NCBI GenBank assembly: GCA_027186245.1 | Contig: CP114482.1 | Location: 2,671,001 to 2,735,000 of the forward strand | Source: Coriaria nepalensis | Lineage: Eukaryota > Streptophyta > Magnoliopsida > Cucurbitales > Coriariaceae | DNA: 64,000 nt | Direction: 5' to 3' | Part shown: piece after piece, positions 32,376 to 43,819 of the stretch | How the letters are laid out: each line of letters begins with the position of its first letter | How positions within the stretch are numbered: position 1 is the stretch's first letter | Position numbers and translations under genes: made by a program | The notes under the pieces: generated by a model | What the model saw: only the letters and a program-made list of their open reading frames with translations | Told to the model about the DNA's origin: nothing | Database searches by the model: none

Positions 32376-35003
32376 TCAACGTCGTCGTAAGCGTGGTCCC
32401 CACCTGAGAGTATCATCATCATCAGATTCAGACACGTCTTCGGCCTCCTCCACGACATCTTCATCAGGCACCGTAAAACTATCTGACGTAGGCACAAAAC
32501 CAGTCAACTCAGGATAAACATGTTCGTCACGTGGACCGATTTCATCCATCCTAGCATCCGCTTCTTTCTGCAGCTCCAACACGAATTCAAGCAACTCCAT
32601 TACATCCTTCATCGACGGCCGTTGGATTATCTGATCTCGTAGACACCTCTCTACGAGCTCCACGTATTTCCTGAAACACTCTGGTGCAATCCTAGTCTTC
32701 AGATAAGGATCGATGATCTCATTCACCGTCCCTCTCGCCATACATTTACGGGCCCAATAAGCCAAGTTACACTGCTCGTGATCTTCCAAACTCTGGTCAA
32801 ACGGTTTTCTCGCACATAACACTTCAAGCAAAACGACGCCGAATGAGTACACGTCCGATTTTTTCGTTACACGATTATGTCGGCGATAATCCGGATCCAA
32901 GTAACCCCACGTACCTTTGACCTCCGTCCTGACGGCGTTATTATTTTGAGCCATTTTGGACATCCCGAAATCAGAAACCTTAGCAACCATATTCTCGTCT
33001 AAAAGAATGTTTGTCGTTTTCACATCACGATGGATGATAGGTTGCTCCCCGCCAGTGTGAAGGTAGTGTAACCCACCCGCCGCCCCTATGCAAATTTTTA
33101 ACCTTTTTTTCCATGAAAGGTAGTTTAACCCACGCGGGTCGTTAGTTGCACAGTAAAGGTGTTCACGAAGAGTGCCGTTTTCCATATATTCATAAACAAG
33201 GATCATCTCTCCTTCTTCGAAACAATATCCGATCAGAGAGACGAGGTGGCTATGTCGGAGCTTAGAGAGCAGCTCTATCTCTGTCTTGAACTCAACTGCA
33301 CCTTGTGTGGACATTTTTTTCAGTCGCTTGATCGCGACTTTAATCCCGGCCTCCTGATGATCATCAATATCTATAACACCTCCATATACATATCCGAAAC
33401 CTCCACGGCCGATGATTAACTTGTCGTCGAAGTTATCCGTGGCTTCTTTCATTTCATCGAGCGTAAAATCTCGGCACAGTTTTTCAGGGAGAGAAGAATA
33501 CGTAGCATTAGTGGGTTTCTTCTTCTTCATCTTCTTCTTCGGTTTCAAACGCCACATGGCTAAGAAACCAAGTAGGATGACTATTAGAATGAAGCTAATG
33601 CTTCCAGCAATAGAAGAAGCTAAAATTATTGTTTTTTTGGAATTCTTGGTAGTACTGGGTAACGGCTCTTGTGGTGGTGGTGTGAGGAGTAGAAATTGGT
33701 CTTGATTGGGTGCAGAAAGGCTCTTATTATCATTACTCAGTTTGAATACTTCAACTCCGCTTAAAATAGCGTCGGTGAGGAACTCTCGTACCATTGGCAG
33801 CAAGTCAATAGTAAGATTCTGCCGTTCTTGTGATCTAGACAAATTACTTCCAACCATTACAGCATAGTCTATGTAAATTGGAGATCCAACTCCACCTCCA
33901 ATTTCAATGACATCAATAGATGGGCCGCCCGTTTGGCTGTTCAAGTACACTCGGAACATCCGTTCACCCGGTCTGGATACGATGTCTGGTGTGAACTCAC
34001 AGAAATGAAGCCTCACCATGTAGTTAAACCCAGAATCAACAGGAAAATTCCAAGTCAAATTGTTCAATGAACTCAGCGTTCTATTCGGACCCATGGCGAT
34101 CTCGGTTAAGTAGACCAAATCCGGAGCGGCGTAAAAAGGAATTTCCTTATATACGAGTGGAAACGACAAATTGCTGAATGCACTGGCTCCTGCATATTTG
34201 AACTCTCGCCTATCATCATCTCTAGTCCATGTCCGGAACATTCCAGTATCATCAAACGGTGGTACATCACCCCCACCTACATTTAATCGGTACATCTTTT
34301 CAAGCGCTCTATCATTAGTCACCTTGAACTTAGAATTAAGTTCTATGTACAATGGTGTCCGATTTGTACTAACTTTTGCCGGTCTGTAATAAAGATATGT
34401 TGGCATGGAGATTACCTCGATTCCGTTAACAAACACGAATGAATCATTCGACTTGGTCGGAAACGGAACGAACACAACGTCCAATTTTTGACTCTCTCCA
34501 ACATTGACTATGAATTCTTTACTGAAAACTTCAACGTTATCCCCTAATGAATATGCATAGGCACTGAAATTGTGAAGAAGAGTGAAAGATCCGGTTTTGA
34601 CGGTGAAAAAGGCCTTTTTCGGATCAGTGAAGCCAGAGTAGTAAGATGAAGGGTTGAAGTAGAGACGGATGAATTTAGGGCCTAAGGTGACTGGAAAAGA
34701 ATAAGTGAATTCGTAACGGGAAATCCGAGCTGTTTTGTATGGGACAGGATCGGTGCTACCTTGGTTAACAGCCGTGCTTACTATTGAGTTTTGGCTAGGT
34801 TGTTCTGTGGGTGTGAATTTGGAGTTGATATCTCCAAACCATTCACGTCCATCGGATGCATTTGCTCTAGTAGAGGAGCCGCAATTGAGGGTTATAACAT
34901 CGGTCGGTTTGTATCGAGGTTGAGATGAGCAGAGAGAGATGTTATGTAGTGAGGAGAAGAAGGAAATGGAGATATGGAGAAGGATTAATGAAAGGGTCTT
35001 CAT
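32376..35003 (-). CDS. CrRLK1L receptor-like kinase C (mosaic, altered C-terminus)
   Basis: Intronless, 875 residues, with signal peptide, malectin-like ectodomain, membrane segment, Lys-rich juxtamembrane and kinase domain. The Gly loop reads GRGGFGYV and is followed by YGG rather than YRG; VAIK, HRD and DFG are intact. The ectodomain and kinase N-lobe are almost identical to gene D, while sequence C-terminal of the GYCFEE segment follows gene B, suggesting gene conversion. Relative to B there is a two-base insertion near 32410, just after the acidic run. It replaces the final 24 residues with a short Arg-rich end. The kinase domain itself is complete, so the protein is probably functional. 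Confidence 0.92.
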   Translation of the reverse strand: MKTLSLILLHISISFFSSLHNISLCSSQPRYKPTDVITLNCGSSTRANASDGREWFGDINSKFTPTEQPSQNSIVSTAVNQGSTDPVPYKTARISRYEFTYSFPVTLGPKFIRLYFNPSSYYSGFTDPKKAFFTVKTGSFTLLHNFSAYAYSLGDNVEVFSKEFIVNVGESQKLDVVFVPFPTKSNDSFVFVNGIEVISMPTYLYYRPAKVSTNRTPLYIELNSKFKVTNDRALEKMYRLNVGGGDVPPFDDTGMFRTWTRDDDRREFKYAGASAFSNLSFPLVYKEIPFYAAPDLVYLTEIAMGPNRTLSSLNNLTWNFPVDSGFNYMVRLHFCEFTPDIVSRPGERMFRVYLNSQTGGPSIDVIEIGGGVGSPIYIDYAVMVGSNLSRSQERQNLTIDLLPMVREFLTDAILSGVEVFKLSNDNKSLSAPNQDQFLLLTPPPQEPLPSTTKNSKKTIILASSIAGSISFILIVILLGFLAMWRLKPKKKMKKKKPTNATYSSLPEKLCRDFTLDEMKEATDNFDDKLIIGRGGFGYVYGGVIDIDDHQEAGIKVAIKRLKKMSTQGAVEFKTEIELLSKLRHSHLVSLIGYCFEEGEMILVYEYMENGTLREHLYCATNDPRGLNYLSWKKRLKICIGAAGGLHYLHTGGEQPIIHRDVKTTNILLDENMVAKVSDFGMSKMAQNNNAVRTEVKGTWGYLDPDYRRHNRVTKKSDVYSFGVVLLEVLCARKPFDQSLEDHEQCNLAYWARKCMARGTVNEIIDPYLKTRIAPECFRKYVELVERCLRDQIIQRPSMKDVMELLEFVLELQKEADARMDEIGPRDEHVYPELTGFVPTSDSFTVPDEDVVEEAEDVSESDDDDTLRWGPRLRRR

Positions 35004-36030
35004 GAGAAAGGAATAAGATTACGAGAAAGTTAAAATGGTACCGGGCATTTGTAGTAGTACATGGGAGTGGCTGGAGGCATAAACGGAGTTGATCTAAAAG
35101 TTTCCCAAGTCATGAGTGAAATTTCTTGAAAGAAATCTAAGAAGCTTAAAATTTTCTCTCTTACACACATGGGGTCTGTCTAGGTCTCCATGTTCTTTAT
35201 CTCGACGACTTATACCTAAAAAGTTTCCTACGCCTTTAAGTAAAGAAGCTGTGGCCAATCGACGGATTGCACTTTAAAAAAGTTGTCTATAAAATAAAGA
35301 TACTTGGAATTTTTTTGTTCTTTTCAATTTAATACCTCAATACTTCTCGTTTATATATATTATGTCACTTTTCTTGATCTTCCCTTGTAAGGTGGACTAC
35401 ATTTTCAATTCCGACGTGAATCATAGCTCTGGATTTGGTAGTAATATTAATTCTAACGCTATAATATGATATTATAGATTAATTGGATTACTAGAGATTA
35501 GAATATTAGAGAATAGTGATTAGAGATAGGGATTCTCCACTTTTGGTTATAGATTCTTGTTTTAGGTTGAATTTTAGCTCGTATGATTGAGTGAGAAATC
35601 CGTAATGCTTATGTTATATGGTTGTATGGGAAATGATAAGAGAATAGTAATATGAATTTCAGTAATTTTCAAGAGTTGAGAAGTGGAAGTAGTTTTATTA
35701 TTTATTTTGTTCATCGAAATGAACTACTATAAATTCGTGTCTTTTATATTCTTCTGCTTGTTTTTGTTCATGTGATTTATGCGTTTTATGTGTTAAAATT
35801 GAACTGAATCTTGCATGAAATGTGTTGGAAGTTTAGGTTAATAAACTTCACAAAACAAATCTTATGGACAATAATGCATCGGTTTAAATTACAACATTTC
35901 TTTTTTGTTTTGGTCTCTTGAGGCCGAAAATCGATATCAAACATTCTTGTCATTTCCCAAAAAAAAAAATTTATGGAAGATTACCTTTCATTTTCCTAGA
36001 TTTCATTTTTATTTTTATGGTGAGAAATTA
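35004..36030 (-). promoter_or_regulatory. Upstream region of receptor kinase C
   Basis: At about 35250-35285 it carries the block shared with B and D: CCAATC, four bases, GATTGCACTTTAAAAAAG. Farther out (35300-35460) it aligns with 43200-43330 upstream of gene D. No other gene is seen. Confidence 0.55.
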
Positions 36031-36067
36031 TAAACTTCTTGTTGGGGTTTAGCCAACAAGAAGTTTA
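36031..36067. repeat. Perfect 15-bp inverted repeat with 7-base loop
   Basis: Arms 36031-36045 and 36053-36067 (TAAACTTCTTGTTGG and its reverse complement) around GGTTTAG. It stands at the edge of an unclassified 2-kb stretch and could be a terminus of a mobile element. Confidence 0.85.
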
Positions 36068-37960
36068 AATTATGCTCCCCTTCGACTTTAGCCATCTTAA
36101 GACAAGTGACCCCTACCCTTGAGGAGGGTCTGACCAAGAGAGGTTCGGGAGCCTCAGTCTCGTCCAACTTAAAGGAGCCTCGATCTCATCTAGCCCGTTG
36201 CAATGATCGAAGTATAGGAGGAAAACTTAAGTTAACTAAGGTTGAGAACCTTGGTTGTTGGATGTGGCCAGTAGACTAGGTGTTGAATGTCTGAGGGACA
36301 TGTAAGACGCTGGTTCTTCGCTTACTCGAAAGCGGAAATCTACATTTGAAAGGTGAGTTCCGGATATTCGGACCGATAAAAAACTACAAAATTTTTTAGT
36401 TAAACGTAATCTAACTCTTGTATTCGAAATCACCGGTAAATTTAAATTTCTTATCATATAAATCTAGAATCTGAAATCAGGTAGAGAAAAAGGATACCTA
36501 GCCCAATCTTCTCGAAGAATCGGACGGTTTTTCACCTGTTTTGCTCTAACCACATAGTTAATAACTCACTATAGAACACACAACACTTGGTGTTTTACTT
36601 GGAGATGAAGAATAGATAAGACAAAAGATGGAGATAAGAGCTCATTTTCTCTCTTCTTTTAGTTTCGGCAGCACAATGATGGTGTGAGAACTCTAGGGAT
36701 TTGTGTTTCTTAAGTATGGGACACAATTAGGCCTACCCCAAACTTTACTTATTAGGCTTGATTAACCGTTTAATCGTGTCCGAGTTTCTGGGAGTCCGTT
36801 TTAATTATGTTATACGAAAATTAAAACACTTTATAATTCCAAATTAATTACTCAATTTTACCCGATAAAATATATACTTTAATTTGAGCCTGCCAAATTA
36901 GCCCATTAATATTGTAATGACCAACTAGCCTTCATTTTGATCCGAAAAATATTATTTGGCCATAAATTCATTAAATATTGATTTCATAAATTTATCTTGT
37001 CAAATAAATATTTTTTAATTAATTATTTAATTTCAAATTAAAATCTAAGTCATACGTTGGATATATTGGTAGTGCGAGTGTGACTTAAATTTAACAAATT
37101 AATAATCTAACTCTTAAATCAGATTCATTATTGAACAACTCAACAATTTTCCAAGTTAGAATTTAATAGAGATCCAAGACTGATCTTTCCATCTTCTCAT
37201 GGTTCCAAAATATTTTAGGACATGATTTAACTATTAAACCATATCAGATTTTTTCTATGAATGTCATAAACTATTTTGTAACCAGATAATGAATTTACAT
37301 AAAATTCTTTTCATACCATACTACTTTGCGCAAATATTTTCTTTATTGTATAAGTTATATGACTCATAGAACCATACCCTATAATATAGAAGTGACAGAT
37401 CTCATCTTACTATCCTTACAAACTGCACATATTCGAACATATGTCTAATAGTTCACTCTTTTAGTAGCCTTTTGCAAAGTCCACGTAAGGTGATATCAAA
37501 ATATGATATCTAGTATGTCAGCACTGTGGTGATATCAGGTTTGAGCATCACATATACCATAATCATTGACAAAAGTCATTAATAGTTAATATTATTACTA
37601 ATGAGATTTTGTCAAGTGATCACGTTTAGTGATTAAGTCTCTACTAATCACCTACATGTCTATCCCAATATCTATAAATATCAATGAATATGGGAATATG
37701 AGAACATCACTCTTCTTAGGAAGATGATACTGCATGTAATAATCTCTCCGGGTTGTCATTATCTCATTATGACAATCCTATGATTACAAATAGTTTGGAT
37801 CTTAATACTTAAACCAACTTGGATCTCATCGACCATGATCTCTATTATGATTCCAAGTATACGTCAAAGATCTGAGAATCTATCAAGTATGCAAATATTC
37901 AATAATGCATGCAATTTGCTATATCTAACATAATAACATCATGATAGACTATGATATGCT
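36068..37960. other. Unclassified, probably repeat-derived
   Basis: No gene can be supported. The stretch from TGTTGG at 36040 to CTAACA at about 37931 has LTR-like ends about 1.9 kb apart, but there is no visible target duplication or coding body. I only note the possibility. Confidence 0.3.
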
Positions 37961-37964
37961 CTAA

Positions 37965-38710
37965 CTAGGTCTTATACGGCGGGAAGAATGCGGTGACTAA
38001 GGGACAGGGGAAAGGGGGCATAAACCCTCCGATGCATTTGGATAGAAGGCCCCAAACATGAACCCAATTTGCTTTGGGGAGGGTGAGAACAACCTCTCGT
38101 GCCAATCCATCGATTAGTAGTGAAGGAACATATTTGGCCCAACTCTTCAAGAGAATAGAGAAGATTATGGTCAAGCACATGTGGATGGTAAAAATGGTTG
38201 TGGATGATCGATTGATATTTTTCATCGACAAGGTTGCATTATGGCATTTAATAGCTTTGTTTATCATATTTGGAGTGTAAGGAACAACCGAGTTCATACC
38301 AATGCAATTTTTCATCCTAGCCTCACTTTTGGCCTTAACACCTCAAACGTCAAAGGGTCCTTTTTCTCCAACCTCTTTCTTCTAGAGATGACCTTATCAC
38401 TAGGAACTTTTGGGAAATTTTTTTATAGCTTTGTTAGTAGCTTTATTTTTTATTGGATGATGTCATGTTGGGTATTGTTTTGCTGCATGCAGCCTTTTGT
38501 TCAATTTTTATTTTTCTTTTGAGGATGGATTGTGGCTTCCCTGGTGGACACCTTAGGTTTTTACCCCATTAGATGTTTTTTCACCTATGAAATGGATGAG
38601 TTGTGGTCCCCCTTATGACCATCTTGGGGTATGCTCGTTAAGCTCCTATGATTTGAGCCTTTTGGGGCCTTTTTTTTCCATGATAATATATATTTACTTT
38701 CCAAAAAAAA
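37965..38710 (+). mobile_element. 3' end of a LINE-type retrotransposon
   Basis: A frame at about 38240-38320 encodes an FNSFVYHIWSVRNNRVH-like segment typical of the C-terminal zinc-binding region of plant LINE reverse transcriptases. The following non-coding tail ends with ATATATATTTACTTTCC and a short A run at 38700-38709, as expected for a LINE 3' terminus. It is 5' truncated and frameshifted. Confidence 0.6.
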
Positions 38711-40353
38711 TATTATCATCAAATGACAATATCATGAGTTTTAAAACTTTTCAATAAACAGAAAATCTATAATTTTTAATATTTTATCCGATTAGCTAAG
38801 ATTTTTTAAAAATAAATAATTTGCTTTATTATTTTTAGATCGATTAAAATGATGTGAATTTCACAAAATTATTATTTTCGGCCATATCAACCGAAGTAAA
38901 GTGTTGTGATAATTAGTTTTCATCATTATTCTTGATCCAATAAGAAATACTAAGGGGTCATTTGTGAACGCCATCATTTTTTGAACATGTGCATGTTGAT
39001 GCTAATATTTTGTGTACATATGGCATATGGCATATGGCGATTAATTTAAAATTAAAATAATTCAAATCAGTCGAGAAAAATTGGTTAATTAATCGGTCGC
39101 TTAGATATATTAAATGTAAAGCTTGATCGAATTTTCTGCTTAGTAGGAGAAGATGTGGTTGAATTTTGGGCAAAAATAAGAGGGAAAATTAACAATGTAT
39201 CTAAATCCAAAATGGACCGAATTTGATTGAAAATATGACCGTTGGAGTTTTTTCCTTAAAAAAAGGAGCGTGGCCCACTAAAAAGATAATCATTTTTAGC
39301 ATAAGGATTAAGCAACTAGTCACATTTTATCTATAAAAATATCATTCTGGGTGCCTATAAATAGAAAGCTCGGTCTAGGCAAAACGACATCAATACTCGA
39401 TCAACTGATACTATCATTCAAGCAATCAAACAACTTTTATTTTTTCTTAGTGTGTCTGATTTTTTCTTTTCTTTACTTTCCTTCATGAAACATGATTTTC
39501 TTTTCTTAGATCAAGTCTTATGAATAACATTAGAACACTAGGTTGTTATCTAAGTCAAGGTCTCTTAGTTCATCATCTATGAATGAGACATTATTTTTTT
39601 TTCTAAGTTCTTAAATATTATTCAGATCATTTTGCTATTAATATTAGATCTCAATTTCTCGTCATAGATTTAGTTTAATTTTAATTTCAAACATAGTCTT
39701 TACATTTTATTAAGTGTTCATTTTAATCGTCTTTTTAAACTTTATTTTTGTAGTTATTTTTATTTATAATTTACTTTGTTAGTATTAGTTTAATCTTCTC
39801 GTTAGTAGATACGTTAAAAAGAAAATGAAAACTAGATTAATTTTAATCATTTTGCCTTGTTAGCAATCAGATCAATTCTATTAGCATGTATTTCTTTTAT
39901 TTTATTTTATAATGTGAAAGTTACTTTAATTTTATATCATGACTGTATTTCTTGCATTTTCAATTATATTTTGTCGAATGTTAGATCAGTCCGATCCCAA
40001 CCCTTGAACCACATTAATTTTTTGGATTTTTCGATTATGAATTTTCCCGTTGGGAACCAAGAGAGAAAAAAATATAAAATAATTAAATTTTTATATTTTT
40101 ATATTAACAATGGAGGTTGTCAATAGCAATGGTGAAGGAGAATGGGGTAGCCGAAGAGGGTGATCGTAGTGTGGAAATAGAGAAAATATTAAAATAAACA
40201 AATAAAATTAGTTAAAAAATCAAACTTATATTACATAGAATATAACTATAAATAAAAATTTTACATTATAATAATAATTTAAGATACATATAATATACAA
40301 TTATATATGATCACTCATCTTAACGGAATTGTGAATTATTATAACTTAGTAAT
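38711..40353. other. AT-rich intergenic region downstream of receptor kinase D
   Basis: A CCTATAAATAGA TATA-box-like string lies at about 39354-39365 on the plus strand, but no convincing open frame follows. The 89-codon frame at 39857 has no recognisable feature. The part next to gene D does not match the 3' flanks of genes B or C. Confidence 0.4.
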
Positions 40354-42825
40354 TCATCTTTCGCCACGTAGACTAATTTCATCCACCCTAAAATCCGCTT
40401 CTTCCTGTAACTCCAGCACGAATTCAAGCAACTCCATTACATCCTTCATCGACGGCCGTTCGATTATCTGATCTCGTAAACACCACCCAACAAGCTCCAC
40501 GTAATGATTGAAACACTCTGGCGCAATCCTAGCCATCAGATAAGGATCGATGACATCATGCACAGTCCCTCTCGCCATACATTTACGGGCCCAAAACGCC
40601 AAATTACACTGCTCTTCCCCCAGACTCTGGTCAAACGGTTTCCTGGCACATAACACTTCAAGCAAAACGACGCCGAATGAGTACACGTCGGCCTTTTCCG
40701 TGACACGATAATGGCGGTGATAATCCGGATCCAAATAACCCCACGTACCTTTGACCATCGTGCTGACCGCGTTGTTATTCTGACCCATTTTGGACAACCC
40801 GAAATCAGAAACCTTAACAACCATATTCTCGTCTAAAAGAATGTTTGTCGTCTTCACATCCCGATGGATGATAGGTTGCTCCCCGCCCGTGTGAAGGTAG
40901 TTTAACCCACGCGCCGCCCCTATGCAAATTTCTAACCTTTTTCTCCATGAAAGCGGGTCGTTGTTTGTATCGTACAGGTGTTGACGAAGAGTGCCGTTCT
41001 CCATATAGTCATAGACAAGGATCATCTCTCCTTCTTCGAGACAATATCCGATCAGAGAGACGAGGTGACTATGTCGGAGCTTAGAGAGCAGCTCTATCTC
41101 TGTCTTGAACTCAACTGCACCTTGTGTGGACATTTTTTTCAGTCGCTTGATCGCGACTTTAATCCCGGCCTCCTGATGATCATCAATATCTACAACACCT
41201 CTATATACATTTCCGAAACCTCCACGGCCGATGATTAACTTGTCGTCGAAGTTATCCGTGGCTTCTTTCATTTCATCGAGCGTAAAATCTCGGCACAGTT
41301 TTTCAGGGAGAGAAGAATACGTAGCATTAGTGGGTTTCTTCTTCTTCTTCATCTTCTTCTTCGGTTTCAAACGCCACATGGCTAAGAAACCAAGTAGCAA
41401 TACTATGAGAATGAAGCTAATGCTTCCAGCAATAGAAGATGCTAAAATTATTGTTTTCTTGGAATTATTGGTAGTACTGGGTAACGGCTCTTGTGGTGGT
41501 GGTGTGAGGAGTAGAAATGGGTCTTGATTGGGTGCAGAAAGGCTCTTATTATCATTACTCAGTTTGAATACTTCAACTCCGCTTAAAATAGCGTCAGTGA
41601 GGAACTCTCGTACCATTGGCAGCAAGTCAAGAGTAAGATTCTGCCGTTCTTGTGATTTCGACAAATTGCTTCCAACCATTACAGCATAGTCTATGTAAAT
41701 TGGAGATCCAACTCCACCTCCCATTTCAATGACATCAATAGATGGGCCGCCCGTTTGGCTGTTCAAGTACACTCGGAACATCCGTTCACCCGGTCTGGAT
41801 ACGATGTCTGGTGTGAACTCACAGAAATGAAGCCTCACCATGTAGTTAAACCCAGAATCAACAGGAAAATTCCAAGTCAAATTGTTCAATGAACTCAGCG
41901 TTCTATTCGGACCCATGGCGATCTCGGTTAAGTAGACCAAATCCGGAGCGGTGTAAAAAGGAATTTCCTTATATACGAGTGGAAACGACAAATTGCTGAA
42001 TATAACGGCTCCTGCATATTCGAACGTACGCCTATCATAATCTCCAGTCCATGTCCGGAACATTCCGGTATCATCAAACGGTGATATAGCGGCCCCACCT
42101 ACATTTAATCGGTACATCTTTTCAAGCGCTCTATCTTTAGTCACCTTGAACTTAGAATTAAGTTCTATGTACAATGGTGTCCGATTTGTACTAACTTTTT
42201 CTGGTCTGTAATAAAGATATGTTGGCATGGAGATTACCTCGATTCCGTTAACAAACACGAATGAATCATTCGACTTGGTCGGAAACGGAACGAACACAAC
42301 GTCCAATTTTTGACTCTCTCCAACATTGACTATGAATTCTTTACTGAAAACTTCAACGTTATCCCCTAATGAATATGCATAGGCACTGAAATTGTGAAGA
42401 AGAGTGAAAGATCCGGTTTTGACGGTGAAAAAGGCCTTTTTCGGATCAGTGAAGCCAGAGTAGTAAGATGAAGGGTTGAAGTAGAGACGGATGAATTTAG
42501 GGCCTAAGGTGACTGGAAAAGAATAAGTGAATTCGTAACGGGAAATCCGAGCTGTTTTGTATGGGACAGGATCGGTGCTACCTTGGTTAACAGCCGTGCT
42601 TACTATTGAGTTTTGGCTAGGTTGTTCTGTGGGTGTGAATTTGGAGTTGATATCTCCAAACCATTCACGTCCATCGGATGCATTTGCTCTAGTAGAGGAG
42701 CCGCAATTGAGGGTTATAACATCGGTCGGTTTGTATCGAGGTTGAGCTGAGCAGAGAGAGATGTTATGTAGTGAGGAGAAGAAGGAAATGGAGATATGGA
42801 GAAGGATTAATGAAAGGGTCTTCAT
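40354..42825 (-). CDS. CrRLK1L receptor-like kinase D (short C-terminus)
   Basis: Intronless, 823 residues. Signal peptide, malectin-like ectodomain nearly identical to gene C, membrane segment, Lys-rich juxtamembrane, then a kinase with GRGGFGNV, VAIK, HRD and DFG all present and a GLSKMGQ-type activation start closer to FERONIA than in B and C. The C-lobe (for example the HDVIDPYL and QSLGEEQ segments) differs clearly from B and C. The reading frame ends soon after the DEI-SLRGER segment, so the acidic, Ser/Thr-rich tail of about 55 residues present in B is missing. The flanking sequence after the stop is unrelated to B and C, implying a duplication or deletion breakpoint at the gene's 3' end. 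Confidence 0.92.
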   Translation of the reverse strand: MKTLSLILLHISISFFSSLHNISLCSAQPRYKPTDVITLNCGSSTRANASDGREWFGDINSKFTPTEQPSQNSIVSTAVNQGSTDPVPYKTARISRYEFTYSFPVTLGPKFIRLYFNPSSYYSGFTDPKKAFFTVKTGSFTLLHNFSAYAYSLGDNVEVFSKEFIVNVGESQKLDVVFVPFPTKSNDSFVFVNGIEVISMPTYLYYRPEKVSTNRTPLYIELNSKFKVTKDRALEKMYRLNVGGAAISPFDDTGMFRTWTGDYDRRTFEYAGAVIFSNLSFPLVYKEIPFYTAPDLVYLTEIAMGPNRTLSSLNNLTWNFPVDSGFNYMVRLHFCEFTPDIVSRPGERMFRVYLNSQTGGPSIDVIEMGGGVGSPIYIDYAVMVGSNLSKSQERQNLTLDLLPMVREFLTDAILSGVEVFKLSNDNKSLSAPNQDPFLLLTPPPQEPLPSTTNNSKKTIILASSIAGSISFILIVLLLGFLAMWRLKPKKKMKKKKKPTNATYSSLPEKLCRDFTLDEMKEATDNFDDKLIIGRGGFGNVYRGVVDIDDHQEAGIKVAIKRLKKMSTQGAVEFKTEIELLSKLRHSHLVSLIGYCLEEGEMILVYDYMENGTLRQHLYDTNNDPLSWRKRLEICIGAARGLNYLHTGGEQPIIHRDVKTTNILLDENMVVKVSDFGLSKMGQNNNAVSTMVKGTWGYLDPDYHRHYRVTEKADVYSFGVVLLEVLCARKPFDQSLGEEQCNLAFWARKCMARGTVHDVIDPYLMARIAPECFNHYVELVGWCLRDQIIERPSMKDVMELLEFVLELQEEADFRVDEISLRGER

Positions 42826-43819
42826 GAGAAAGGAATAAGATTACGAGAAAGTTGAGATGGTTAAAATGGGGAGAGTTGGGAGGCATAGACAGGTTAAAAT
42901 GGGAGTTTGATTTAAAAGTTTTCCAAGTCATGAGTGAAATGTCTTAGAAGAAGTCTAAAAGAGTGCATACAATTTTCTCTCTTTCACATTCAAGTCTCCA
43001 TGTGTGGGTCTAGCTCTCCTCCATGTTCTTGATCTCTACGACTCTTATTTCAAAAGAAGCTGTGGCCAATCCACGGATTGCACTTTAAAAAAGTTGTCTG
43101 CCAAGAAGACTTCCATTCCTTGTAAGGTTATGATTAATGTCTTGGCTAAATTATTATAGCACAAATTCATCCTTTCACACTGTCGATAACAACATTTGGA
43201 TTGTTTTTCTTCTTAATTTAATACCCTGATACTTTTGGTTGATTTATATGTCACTTTTCTTGTTCTTCCCTCGTAGGGTTTCAATTCTAAGAGAACCCAT
43301 ATCCGGATCCGGTATTAATATTAATTTTTGGTACTAAATAAGATATTTGGATCAAATTTTATGTTCCCGGTCTTGGGTAATATCAAAAAGAAAAAAAAAA
43401 TTAAAAAATATATATATATATAAATTTCTATTTATATAAATATATAAATAAATATATTTTTATGAAAAAATATCAAGATACGCATAGTATTAATATCAAT
43501 TCCAATATTAAGAGAGCCATGATGAAAATTAAAGCTGAAAAAATTAGTCGGATTGGCATGGGCTCAGTTAGCTCGTGTCCAAGCCCGACATGAGACTGGT
43601 CTCAAGAATAGAGCCTACGTGCTAATCCAACCAAAGATTGATATCATTTTATTATATCAGTTAAGAGAAATTTTTCTCCATCCCTCTTTCCTCATACTAA
43701 ACTAATCTTTTGGGTATTTTGGCTAAAAAAGACAAAAAAAAAAAAAAAAAAAAAAAACCTAACCGGGTTGAATTCTTTCTTAAATGTTAAATTTGTAATA
43801 CATGAACTTTATCTCCTCC
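42826..43819 (-). promoter_or_regulatory. Upstream region of receptor kinase D
   Basis: Carries the shared block at about 43060-43095, here with a perfect CAATCC-AC-GGATTG type palindrome next to TGCACTTTAAAAAA. The rest is AT-rich with an A25-like run near 43733-43757. Confidence 0.55.

Noticed and set aside
36040..37931. A 1.9-kb solo LTR
   Set aside because: End motifs are short, no target duplication is visible, and there is no second copy in the window to support it.
39349..40126. TATA-like box followed by an 89-codon frame
   Set aside because: The frame begins 500 bases downstream, has no family features and an AT-rich random composition.
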